From NCBI RefSeq assembly GCF_011734195.1, contig NZ_JAANTH010000001.1, positions 1,488,001 to 1,552,000 of the forward strand: a DNA stretch of 64,000 bases. The letters are read 5' to 3'. Source of the stretch: Halobacterium sp. R2-5 (lineage in GTDB: Archaea; Halobacteriota; Halobacteria; Halobacteriales; Halobacteriaceae). Positions 25,728-33,298 of the stretch are shown in pieces. The notes beneath the pieces are model-generated. The model ran no database searches. It was not told the DNA's origin and saw nothing but the letters and a program-made list of their open reading frames with translations. Every line of letters begins with the position of its first letter. Position 1 is the first letter of the stretch. The position numbers and the translations under genes were made by a program.

Positions 25728-26834
25728 TTACTCCCAGTCGATGTCCTCCGTCCGGTCGGTGTCCCGGAGGATGAACGGCCCGATGGCGAGCGTCCGCCTC
25801 GCCACGGTCGCGATGCGGAGGACGTGCGCGGTCAGCAGGAAGAACGGCACGAGCGTGATGGTCACGCCCGCCGAGAGCACCCACACGAGGCCGTCGACGC
25901 CGAGGTAGGTTCCCGGGAACGACGTCGGTGACACGTAGAACTGGACGAGGAACGCCACGGTCAGCGCGGGGAGCGCGGCGTACAGTATCAGCCGCGAGAG
26001 GTTCACCAGCTCCCACTGGAAGTACAGCGTCTTGAAGTGCTCGCGGGCCGGTCCGAAGAACTCCAGCACGTCCACGAGGTCGTCGATGGCCGCCCTGGCG
26101 TCCGCGTCGAGTTCGTCGCCGTGTTTCTCGCGGAGCCGCTCGGCCTCGTAGATCTTCCACGAGTAGTTGAAGTCGAGCGCGGAGTACACCACGTCGAACT
26201 CGCCGAACGTGGCGTCTTCCAGCCCGTCGCCGATTCGCTCGGCCTGGTCCGTGAGGCTATCGACGTACGCGTGGACTCGCTCGCGGGTCGTCTCGTCGTC
26301 GAACTCGTCTGCGGCCTCCCGGAGGTCCTCGGCGCGGGTCTTGGCTCCGGCGACGAGCGCCTCCAGGAACGACGACGGGTCGGGCGGCGCCGGCGAGACG
26401 TCGAGCCGGGACTCCACGTCGTCCCGGAAGTCGATGGCGCCCTGCATCCGTTCCCGCTGGTCGCCGAGCGGCCCGAGTTCCTGCGAGAGCACCAGTTGCG
26501 TGAACGTGACGACGAGGGTGACGCCGGTGACGACGGCGCCGATGAGCGGCGAGAACACCCACCACAGCGTCGACTGCGACGTGACGAGCCGGCGCATCGG
26601 CGTGACGTCGAGGAAGCTCGTGAGCACGATGGCCGCGAACACGGTCACCGAGAACAGCGCCGTGACGCGCCAGCGGTCGGCGCTCAACAGCAGCCACGCT
26701 CGTAATCGCCCGCCACGAAGACGGCCGCTCATCGTGTCACTCGACGTGTCGCCGGCGCTGTCGTCGCTGTCCGAGTCACCGCCGTCTGCGAGCGCCCCCC
26801 ACTCGGGCGACGACGCTCGCGATTCGTCTGTCAT
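25728..26834 (-). CDS. Haloarchaeal membrane protein with large internal soluble domain
   Basis: 368 aa from ATG 26834. An acidic disordered N-terminus (about 40 residues) precedes two helices (VTALFSVTVFAAIVLTSFL and FSPLIGAVVTGVTLVVTFTQLVL). A long helical soluble region with many Glu/Asp/Arg follows (QELGPLGDQRERMQGAIDF onward), then two helices (LYAALPALTVAFLVQFYV and LVWVLSAGVTITLVPFFLL). The layout 2TM-helical domain-2TM resembles bestrophin-like or DUF-type haloarchaeal proteins, but I see no channel signature, so function is not assigned. Confidence 0.65.
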   Translation of the reverse strand: MTDESRASSPEWGALADGGDSDSDDSAGDTSSDTMSGRLRGGRLRAWLLLSADRWRVTALFSVTVFAAIVLTSFLDVTPMRRLVTSQSTLWWVFSPLIGAVVTGVTLVVTFTQLVLSQELGPLGDQRERMQGAIDFRDDVESRLDVSPAPPDPSSFLEALVAGAKTRAEDLREAADEFDDETTRERVHAYVDSLTDQAERIGDGLEDATFGEFDVVYSALDFNYSWKIYEAERLREKHGDELDADARAAIDDLVDVLEFFGPAREHFKTLYFQWELVNLSRLILYAALPALTVAFLVQFYVSPTSFPGTYLGVDGLVWVLSAGVTITLVPFFLLTAHVLRIATVARRTLAIGPFILRDTDRTEDIDWE

Positions 26835-27080
26835 TAGTTCTGAACAGACGAGCATGGCAGATACCTCTGGTGGGGTGGCGGAACCAACGGGAGAGTACGA
26901 TACGCCCAGCTGGTTACAAAACTGAACGTGCGTTCCCGCGTTCGCGTCTCGCTCACAGGGCGGTTATATCGCCCGAACGAGCGCCGAGCACCGGACGCAT
27001 TTCCACGCGTGTAAACCCGTGAGACGTTCACACTCGGCGATAGGGAAAGCTTCAACGGGGCTCCCGGTGGTGGTACTACC

Positions 27081-29048
27081 ATGGACGTTGATGACATCGA
27101 GACAGTCGCGGTGCTCGGCGCCGGGAACATGGGCCACGGCATCGCGGAGGTGGCGGCGCTCGCGGGCTTCGACGTGAACCTGCGGGACATCAAAGAGGAG
27201 TTCGTGCAGAACGGCTACGACCAGATCGAGTGGTCGCTCGGCAAGCTCGCCGAGAACGACCAGATCAGCGACGAGGAGTCGGAGGCCGCCCTCGAGCGCG
27301 TGACGCCGTACGTCGACTTCGAGGACGCCGTCGAGGACGCCGACTTCGTCGTCGAGGCGGTCCCGGAGAAGATGGACATCAAGCGGGACGTCTACGAGGA
27401 GCTCGAGCAGTACGCGGCCGACGACGCCGTGTTCGCGACGAACACCTCGAGCCTCTCCATCACGGAGCTCTCGGAGGTCACCGAGCGCCCCGAGCGCTTC
27501 TGCGGGATGCACTTCTTCAATCCGCCGGTGCGCATGGACCTCGTGGAGGTCATCTCCGGCGAGCACACCGACGACGACGTGCTCGACCTCACGGAGGACC
27601 TCGCCGAGGCGATGGGGAAGACGCCCGTGCGCGTCCGCAAGGACTCCCCGGGCTTCATCGTCAACCGCGTGCTCGTCCCGCTGCTGAACGAGGCCGCGTG
27701 GCTCGTCCACGACGACGTCGCCACCGTCGAGGAGGTCGACTCCACGACGAAGTACGACATCGGGCTGCCGATGGGCGCGTTCGAGCTCGCCGACCAGGTC
27801 GGCATCGACGTCTCCTACGACGTCCTCGACTACATGGAGGGCGTGCTCGGCGAGACGTACGCGCCGTGCCCGCTGCTCGTCGACAAGGTCGAGGCCGAGG
27901 ACCTCGGGAAGAAGACCGGGAAGGGGTTCTACGACTACGAGAACGGCGGCGCCGAAGTCCCGACCGACCAGATTCGCGACGACGTCGCGGACCGCCTCGT
28001 CGCCGTGATGGCCAACGAGGTCGCGAAGCTCGTCGGCGGCGACGTCGCCAACCCCGCGGAGATCGACGAGGCCGTCCAGCTCGGCGCGGGCTACCCCGAG
28101 GGCCCCGCCAAGATGGCCGACGAGGCCGGCGTCGAACACCTCTACGAGACGCTCGCGAACGCCTACGAGGAGACGGGCGCAGAGCGGTACGAGCCCGCCG
28201 ACGAACTCGAGCGTCTCGCTGAGGCAGGAGAGGGCTTCTACGGCGCCGAAGAGGAGGGTGAGGCCGCGTCCTACGAGAACCTCGACGTGACAGTCGACGG
28301 CAACGTCGGCCACGTCGAACTCGACCGCCCGCACCGCATGAACACCATCAGCGAGGGCCTCCTCGACGAGCTCGGTGACGCCGTCGACGCGCTCGAAGCC
28401 GACGACGACGTGCGCGCCATCCTCCTCACGGGCGCCGGCGAGAAGGCGTTCTCCGCGGGCGCGGACGTCACGTCGATGGCGGGCAGCGCCGACCCCCTCG
28501 ACGCCGTCGAGCTCTCCCGGAAGGGCCAGCAGACGTTCGGCAAGCTCGAAGCCGCGGACGTGCCCGTCGTCGCGGGCATCGACGGCTACTGTCTCGGCGG
28601 CGGGATGGAGCTCTCGATGTGCGCGGACCTCCGCGTCGCCAGCGAGCGCAGCGATCTCGGCCAGCCCGAGCACAACCTCGGCCTGCTCCCGGGGTGGGGC
28701 GGCACCCAGCGCCTCAAGCACATCGTCGGCGAGGGCCGCGCGAAGGAGATCATCTTCACCGCGGACCGCTACGACGCCGCGGAGATGGAGGAGTACGGCT
28801 TCGTGAACGAGGTCGTCGGCAACGACGACCTCGAAGACCGCGCGTGGGAGCTCGCCCGCGACCTCGCCGCCGGCCCGCCCGTCGCCCAGAAGTACACGAA
28901 GCGCGCGATGCTCGCGGGGCGGGACTCCACGGACGCCGGCCTCGAGTCCGAGGCGCAGGCGTTCGGCCAGCTGATGAACACCCAGGACCTCATGGAGGGC
29001 GTCGCGGCGTTCACGAGCGACCGCGACCCCGAATTCGAGGGGCACTGA
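27081..29048 (+). CDS. 3-hydroxyacyl-CoA dehydrogenase / enoyl-CoA hydratase fusion
   Basis: 655 aa with two enzymes of beta-oxidation in one chain. Residues 1-380: NAD-dependent 3-hydroxyacyl-CoA dehydrogenase with AVLGAGNMGHGIAEVAALAG, the catalytic GMHFFNPPVRMDLVEVI (His) and KDSPGFIVNRVLVPLLNEA, followed by its C-terminal domain in two copies. Residues 395-655: enoyl-CoA hydratase with VELDRPHRMNTIS, the oxyanion-hole GEKAFSAGADVT, and ELSMCADLRVASERSDLGQPE containing the catalytic Glu region. The order (dehydrogenase first) is opposite to bacterial FadB and is usual for archaea. It acts in the cytosol on short or medium acyl-CoA. Confidence 0.93.
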   Translation: MDVDDIETVAVLGAGNMGHGIAEVAALAGFDVNLRDIKEEFVQNGYDQIEWSLGKLAENDQISDEESEAALERVTPYVDFEDAVEDADFVVEAVPEKMDIKRDVYEELEQYAADDAVFATNTSSLSITELSEVTERPERFCGMHFFNPPVRMDLVEVISGEHTDDDVLDLTEDLAEAMGKTPVRVRKDSPGFIVNRVLVPLLNEAAWLVHDDVATVEEVDSTTKYDIGLPMGAFELADQVGIDVSYDVLDYMEGVLGETYAPCPLLVDKVEAEDLGKKTGKGFYDYENGGAEVPTDQIRDDVADRLVAVMANEVAKLVGGDVANPAEIDEAVQLGAGYPEGPAKMADEAGVEHLYETLANAYEETGAERYEPADELERLAEAGEGFYGAEEEGEAASYENLDVTVDGNVGHVELDRPHRMNTISEGLLDELGDAVDALEADDDVRAILLTGAGEKAFSAGADVTSMAGSADPLDAVELSRKGQQTFGKLEAADVPVVAGIDGYCLGGGMELSMCADLRVASERSDLGQPEHNLGLLPGWGGTQRLKHIVGEGRAKEIIFTADRYDAAEMEEYGFVNEVVGNDDLEDRAWELARDLAAGPPVAQKYTKRAMLAGRDSTDAGLESEAQAFGQLMNTQDLMEGVAAFTSDRDPEFEGH

Positions 29049-29071
29049 CACGGCCACGGGAGAACGACACG

Positions 29072-29077
29072 TTTAAA
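29072..29077 (+). promoter_or_regulatory. TATA box of tRNA-Glu
   Basis: TTTAAA inside the palindrome GTTTAAAC (29071-29078) lies 28-33 nt before the tRNA 5' end at 29105, the expected distance for an archaeal promoter. Confidence 0.6.
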
Positions 29078-29104
29078 CTATTCTCCCGGGTACGAACGAG
29101 TGTC

Positions 29105-29179
29105 GCTCGGTTGGTGTAGTCCGGCCAATCATGTTGGCCTTTCGAGCCGACGACCAGGGTTCAAATCCCTGACCGAGCA
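29105..29179 (+). tRNA. tRNA-Glu (anticodon TTC)
   Basis: 75 nt with a full cloverleaf. The acceptor stem pairs GCTCGGT (29105-29111) with ACCGAGC (29172-29178), with A at the discriminator position. The anticodon stem TTGGC/GCCGA encloses a seven-base loop CTTTCGA with anticodon TTC. The T-arm is CAGGG/CCCTG with loop TTCAAAT. No intron, and CCA is not encoded. Its 3' end is repeated 114 bp downstream (see the repeat entry). Confidence 0.95.
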
Positions 29180-29296
29180 CTTTTCGAACGGAGTGAGAAA
29201 AGCGCGCAGCGAAGGGTTCGAACCCTACCAGTCGCGCGCAGCGAACGCAGTGAGCGAGCACGTCTGGTATCGGTTCAAATCCCTGACCGAGCACTT
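29158..29296 (+). repeat. Direct duplication of the tRNA-Glu 3' end with intervening tRNA-like debris
   Basis: The 25-bp stretch ending the tRNA plus 3 bases (29158-29182) occurs again, identical, at 29272-29296. Between them are a hairpin-like CTTTTC...GAAAAG (29179-29201), another T-arm-like segment AGGGTTCGAACCCT (29213-29226), and two copies of GCGCGCAGCGA (29202-29212 and 29234-29243 region). The arrangement looks like an attL/attR-type duplication or a scar left by an element that integrated into the tRNA, but no integrase is present. From 29297 to 29393 I see nothing coding. Confidence 0.55.
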
Positions 29297-29393
29297 CTCT
29301 GCTACTCACACCGGGCAGCGACGCACGTGTCGCTGCGCATTCGTCGTCAACTCGGGCAGTTGCCGAAAGCCGCGACGGATCGGAAGCTAACGC

Positions 29394-29401
29394 ATATATC
29401 C
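29394..29401 (+). promoter_or_regulatory. TATA-like box of the TFS-like gene
   Basis: A CATATATC stretch is centred about 27 nt before ATG 29425, consistent with a leaderless transcript. There is no ribosome binding site. Confidence 0.5.
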
Positions 29402-29424
29402 GACAACGTGTACGCCTACTTTGT

Positions 29425-29742
29425 ATGCAATTCTGCGACGGGTGTGGTTCGATGATGCGCACGGACGGCGACACGTGGGTGTGTCGCTCTTGCGGGAACG
29501 AGGAGCCGCGGGACTCGCAAGCAGAAGCGGAGATGACGACCAAGGATGGACAGCGGGACGACGGAGCACCCGCTGTCGCCGACGCGACCCAGGATTCCAC
29601 CGAGACGATGCAGGAGCCCTGTCCGGCGGACGACTGCGACAGCGACCGCGCCCACTACGAGATGATCCCGAAGCCGGGCGGCTCCTACGAGGTTCGGCTG
29701 TTCACCTGCGTCGAGTGCGGCCACAAGTGGCGCGACTCCTGA
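29425..29742 (+). CDS. Transcription factor S-like (RPB9/TFIIS-type) zinc-ribbon protein
   Basis: 105 aa. The N-terminal ribbon MQFCDGCGSMM...WVCRSCG (Cys 4, 7, 20, 23) is the archaeal TFS/RPB9 start. After a disordered linker rich in Asp, Thr and Gln, the C-terminal ribbon has C66-P-A-D-D-C71 and FTCVECGHKWRDS (Cys 95 and 98). Genuine TFS has an Asp-Glu pair in the C-ribbon hairpin that drives RNA cleavage; here the hairpin reads KPGGSYEVRL, without the D-E dipeptide, and the first knuckle is CX4C. It is therefore probably a paralogue that binds RNA polymerase without cleavage-stimulating activity. Confidence 0.75.
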   Translation: MQFCDGCGSMMRTDGDTWVCRSCGNEEPRDSQAEAEMTTKDGQRDDGAPAVADATQDSTETMQEPCPADDCDSDRAHYEMIPKPGGSYEVRLFTCVECGHKWRDS

Positions 29743-29928
29743 CGGCGCATCTCGCGAACCCCGCCGCGTACATATCGCACAGACTGCCACATCAGACGCA
29801 CAACTCCCGGGGTAGTCGGTCTCGAGTGGAGGTTCTCGGTAACCCCAGACACCCGACTCGCACACCTACTTACCAGTCCGGCCGTTCGAGCAACGGACCT
29901 CGTCCGAATCCAGGAGTCGTGCTAGCAA

Positions 29929-30492
29929 CTACCGGGAGAGATCGAGTTCCATCTCGCGTTCGGCGCCGCCGTTGACGGTGTGGAAGCCGACGGACTGGTA
30001 GAGGTTGTTGGCGACGCGGTTGGTCCGTCCGACGGTGAGCCAGACGCACTCGACGCCGCGGCTGCGGCCGTGGCCGAGCAGCGTCCGGAGCAGTCGGGAG
30101 CCGATACCGGCGAGCTGGTATTCGGGCGCGACGAAGATGGCGAGCTCGGCTTTCGCGTCGTCGATGGGGACGAGGACGGCGTGGCCGACCGGGGCCCCGT
30201 CGTGCCAGGCGGCGACGTTCGTGCCCTCGTCGAGCAGCGTGTCCAGCCACTCGCGTCGCCGCCGGTCGTCGGCGGGCGGGATACCCTGCGCGCGACTCTG
30301 CGCGTCGAACCCGGCGTACATCGACGCCAGTTCGTCGAAGTCGTCGGGGCCGCTCGTGCGAATCTCGACGCGTCTGTCCTCCCCGTCGCGGAACGTCTCT
30401 GGCGGGGTCGGGAAGCGGTCGGTCGCCGGCCCGACGTCGTCGGCGTCGACGCCGCCTGTGGGACCCGTCGCCTGCGTTGTGTAGGATGTCAT
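29929..30492 (-). CDS. GNAT family N-acetyltransferase
   Basis: 187 aa from ATG 30492. After a 45-residue disordered start, the GNAT fold begins at VEIRTSGPDDFDELASMYAGF. Beta strands with GHAVLVPIDDAKAELAIFVAPEYQLAGIGSRLLRTLL contain the acetyl-CoA motif A (Q-x-x-G-I-G), and YQSVGFHTVNGG is the usual C-terminal strand. It would acetylate an amine with acetyl-CoA; the substrate is unknown. Single gene, divergent from the HAD gene. Confidence 0.85.
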   Translation of the reverse strand: MTSYTTQATGPTGGVDADDVGPATDRFPTPPETFRDGEDRRVEIRTSGPDDFDELASMYAGFDAQSRAQGIPPADDRRRREWLDTLLDEGTNVAAWHDGAPVGHAVLVPIDDAKAELAIFVAPEYQLAGIGSRLLRTLLGHGRSRGVECVWLTVGRTNRVANNLYQSVGFHTVNGGAEREMELDLSR

Positions 30493-30710
30493 GGTTGGGT
30501 GGGGCTGGCCGCGCATCGGGCGTCCACGTCGTCGCGTCGCCGCGAAGCCGTCGCGTCGGTGCTTCGAATACTAGTAGCGGGTCCGAGGCCGGAAAACGCG
30601 CGGGCGATTCTAATTTTCTGGGAACGCGAGCGCGCCGCGGTCGCGGCTGCTGGTCGTCGAGCGACGGAGGGACCGTGACTGCTAACACGCTGTCCGGTGA
30701 AGCCTCGGGC

Positions 30711-31409
30711 ATGCGCTACGAGGCGGTGTTCTTCGATCTGGACAACACGCTCTACTCGTACCCGGAGTGCAACGAGGCCGGGAAAGCGGCGGCGCTTCGG
30801 GAGGCCCGCGAGCTCGACTACGACCTCTCCCGGGAGGCGTTCGACGACCTCTACACGGCGGGGCGCCGGGAGGTCAAGCGCGAGCTCGCGGGGACGGCGT
30901 CCTCTCACGAGCGCTTCCTCTACTTCAAGCGCGCGCTGGAGATTCACACCGGGACCCACCAGTCGCGGGACGCGCTCGCGCTCGGCGACGCCTACTGGGA
31001 CGCGTACGTCGAAGAGATGACGCTGTTCGACGGCGTCCGGGAGACGCTCGCCGACCTGCGGGACGCTGGCGTGGACGTCGCCATCGTGAGCAACCTCACG
31101 ACGCGCATCCAGCTGGCGAAGATCGACGCGCTCGGCATCGGACCGGACGTCGACTTAGTGTTGACTTCCGAGGAGACGGGGCGCGAGAAGCCCGCCAGCG
31201 ACATGTTCACGCTACCGCTCGCGAAACTCGACCGGCGGCCGAGCGAGACGGTGATGGTCGGCGACGACGTGGACACCGACATCGAGGGCGGGAACGCGGT
31301 GGGACTGACGACCGTGCTGTTCAACGGCGACGCCGGAGACGCGACCGGGCACCGGCGGCCCGACCACCAGATTGATGCTTTCCGCGAGGTCTTAGAGGTG
31401 GTACTGTAA
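30711..31409 (+). CDS. HAD-superfamily phosphatase
   Basis: 232 aa from ATG 30711 ([16 protein letters not shown]). HAD motif I is FFDLDNTLY (two Asp), motif [11 protein letters not shown], motif III Lys in [10 protein letters not shown], motif [14 protein letters not shown] helical cap lies between I and II. It removes phosphate from a small phospho-compound. A GTG at 30675 is an alternative start. The stop codon and the next start share one base (TAATG at 31409), so it is translationally coupled to the class II aldolase and they probably serve one pathway. Confidence 0.87.
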   Translation: MRYEAVFFDLDNTLYSYPECNEAGKAAALREARELDYDLSREAFDDLYTAGRREVKRELAGTASSHERFLYFKRALEIHTGTHQSRDALALGDAYWDAYVEEMTLFDGVRETLADLRDAGVDVAIVSNLTTRIQLAKIDALGIGPDVDLVLTSEETGREKPASDMFTLPLAKLDRRPSETVMVGDDVDTDIEGGNAVGLTTVLFNGDAGDATGHRRPDHQIDAFREVLEVVL

Positions 31410-32035
31410 TGCTCGCTCGTGAACGCGTCGCGGTCGTCGACTACGCGCCGTCGCTGGCGGAGCTGACGCCCGGACGCACCGGCAACCTGAGTGTTCGACG
31501 CGAGGACGAGTTCGCCGCCACCCCCACAGGCGTCCCCTACGACGGGTTCGACCCCGCGGACGTCCCCGTGGTCTCGCTGGACGGCGAGGTAGTCGCCGGC
31601 GACATGAAGCCGACCAGCGAGGTGCCGATGCACACCGGCATCTACCGCCGGCTGGACGCGGGCGCCATCGTCCACACGCACTCGACGTGGGCGACGACGC
31701 TCGCGGTGCTCGGCGAGGAACTCCCGCCCGTCCACTACATGATCACCGCCGTCGGGCGGAAGGTTCCCGTGGCGGACTACGCGCCGTACGGCACGGACGA
31801 CCTCGCGGAGCTAGTCGTCGAGGAGATGGAGGCCGCGGACTCGCGGGCCTGTATCCTGGGCCACCACGGCCTCGTCGTCACCGGCGACGACCTCGCGGAA
31901 GCCGTCGAGAACACGTTCGTCGTGGAGAACCTCTGTCGCGTCTACCTGCAGGCGCGCCAGCACGGCGAACCCGACGAGCTCACCGCGGAGCAGCTCGCGA
32001 CCGTCGAGACGAAGTTCGAGTCGTACGGCCAGTAG
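31409..32035 (+). CDS. Class II aldolase (fuculose-phosphate aldolase-like)
   Basis: 208 aa. It is a class II aldolase/adducin fold with zinc ligands His in [10 protein letters not shown] (H-x-H) and [11 protein letters not shown], and substrate contacts TGNLSVR and the Glu-containing [10 protein letters not shown]. Relatives cleave L-fuculose-1-phosphate to DHAP and lactaldehyde; MtnB and 5-deoxyribulose-1-phosphate aldolases share the fold. Being coupled to an upstream HAD phosphatase suggests either sugar phosphate or 5-deoxy-pentose salvage. Cytosolic. Confidence 0.82.
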   Translation: MLARERVAVVDYAPSLAELTPGRTGNLSVRREDEFAATPTGVPYDGFDPADVPVVSLDGEVVAGDMKPTSEVPMHTGIYRRLDAGAIVHTHSTWATTLAVLGEELPPVHYMITAVGRKVPVADYAPYGTDDLAELVVEEMEAADSRACILGHHGLVVTGDDLAEAVENTFVVENLCRVYLQARQHGEPDELTAEQLATVETKFESYGQ

Positions 32036-32086
32036 CTGCCGCTGGAGGAGTTGTCGATAGAGGGAGGAGGGACGTGTCGGTTCCGC

Positions 32087-32287
32087 TCACGCGTTGTTCA
32101 TCCGGGTCTTCGTGGTGGCGCCGCAGGCGCGGCACTCCGCGACGCGGTACGGCTCGCGAGAGAACTCCGCGTTCTGGTCGTCGTCGCTCTCCGTGAGGAT
32201 GTCGATGGACACCTCGTGGGGCTGTTCGCGCCGGCAGTCCGGGCACTGTTCGACGATGCCGTCGGATTGGATGTTCTTGCTCGCCAT
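32087..32287 (-). CDS. Small zinc-ribbon protein (DUF7835-like)
   Basis: 66 aa from ATG 32287. Two CxxC knuckles: EQCPDCRREQPHEV and AECRACGATTKTR, separated by about 35 residues including REPYRVAEC. The pattern is a haloarchaeal zinc beta-ribbon family with unknown function, possibly nucleic-acid binding. It is convergent with the aldolase gene and divergent from the ligase-like gene. Confidence 0.78.
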   Translation of the reverse strand: MASKNIQSDGIVEQCPDCRREQPHEVSIDILTESDDDQNAEFSREPYRVAECRACGATTKTRMNNA

Positions 32288-32421
32288 CGGACTCTGCCTC
32301 ACCCGTTCCTAGTGTCTCCACCCTCTTCCGATGTGTGCCTAAGTGGTTAGGGAGTGGTTACTACCAGGCCACGAACAGGCCGGGCGAACGCTTACGGCGC
32401 GCCAGCCGATACCGGTACTGA

Positions 32422-33246
32422 ATGCGTGAATTCCCGCCGTTGCCGGCAGTCTCCGACGCGGCGCCGTCGCTGCTCGACGGCCACCTCTGGCTCCAGGAGT
32501 GGGTTAACGGGGGGTTACTCCGCGTCCAGTTGCGCGACTCCGGACTCCTCCGCTTCGGCGACGGCGAGCGCGTCTTCGTCGCCGACGACGTGCCGCCGGG
32601 CTACCGGTACGCCGTCAGGTGCGTGCGCGAGCGCTTCGACCGCGACCCCCTCCGCGCCGCCCTCGACGACGTCGAGTCCGCGGTCTTCTACGGCGTCGCG
32701 ACCCGACAGGACCCCCTCGACTACGACTGGTCCGAGCTCCCGGGGTTCCTCGGGTTCGACGTCTACCACGCCGAGGACGACAGTTTCCTCCCGCCGGACG
32801 CCGTCGAACAGCTCTACGAGCGGCTCGGGCTCGCGCCGCTGCCCGCCGTCGCGAAGGAAGTCCGCGGCGTCGACTTCGACCCCGCGGCCTACGACATCCC
32901 GGACTCCGCTTACCGCGACGGCTCGGCAGCCGGCGTGCTCGTGCGGAACAAGACCGGCGACCGCGCAGTTCTCCGCGCGGACTCGCTCGACTCGCCCGAC
33001 CCGGTCGCGTTCGACACCGACCCAACTGACCTCGCCGAGCGACTCGTCACGGAAGCTCGGGTCGAACGCGCGAGCGACGCTGCTGCTGGCGACCCGCCCG
33101 CTATCGACGAGGTGGTCGACCGCGTGCTGGAACTCCTCGCCCGCGAGGAGTACGCCCGGGTGTTCGCCGACGACGCCGGCGTCGACGTCGAGGCGTTCCA
33201 GGCCGCGGCGGCCGACCGCACGCGTCGCCTGCTGGACGGGCGGTAG
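32422..33246 (+). CDS. RNA/DNA ligase-fold protein lacking the catalytic lysine
   Basis: 274 aa. The order of motifs fits the nucleotidyltransferase fold of Rnl-type ligases: motif I region LWLQEWVNGGLLRV (residues 22-35), motif III-like VFYGVA and LPGFLGFDVYHAED, FLPPDAVEQLYERLGL, motif IV-like AGVLVRNKTGD and motif V-like RAVLRAD. In active ligases motif I is [E]K-x-[DN]-G with the AMP-accepting Lys; here the position is Trp27 (E26-W27-V-N-G), motif IV Glu is Ala and motif V Lys is Arg. A C-terminal helical extension (200-274) follows. Probably catalytically inactive as a ligase. Confidence 0.5.
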   Translation: MREFPPLPAVSDAAPSLLDGHLWLQEWVNGGLLRVQLRDSGLLRFGDGERVFVADDVPPGYRYAVRCVRERFDRDPLRAALDDVESAVFYGVATRQDPLDYDWSELPGFLGFDVYHAEDDSFLPPDAVEQLYERLGLAPLPAVAKEVRGVDFDPAAYDIPDSAYRDGSAAGVLVRNKTGDRAVLRADSLDSPDPVAFDTDPTDLAERLVTEARVERASDAAAGDPPAIDEVVDRVLELLAREEYARVFADDAGVDVEAFQAAAADRTRRLLDGR

Positions 33247-33298
33247 CGCGCTCCGCGAATCCGTGCCCTGAAGCCGTCCGGGCGCCTACGCTGGCCTG

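Noticed and set aside
26964-29057. 697-codon minus-strand frame opposite the 3-hydroxyacyl-CoA dehydrogenase fusion
   Set aside because: Antisense shadow; the plus-strand gene has all catalytic motifs.
29100-29390. Plus-strand frame of 96 codons covering the tRNA-Glu locus
   Set aside because: It runs through the tRNA and repeat fragments and encodes no recognisable protein.
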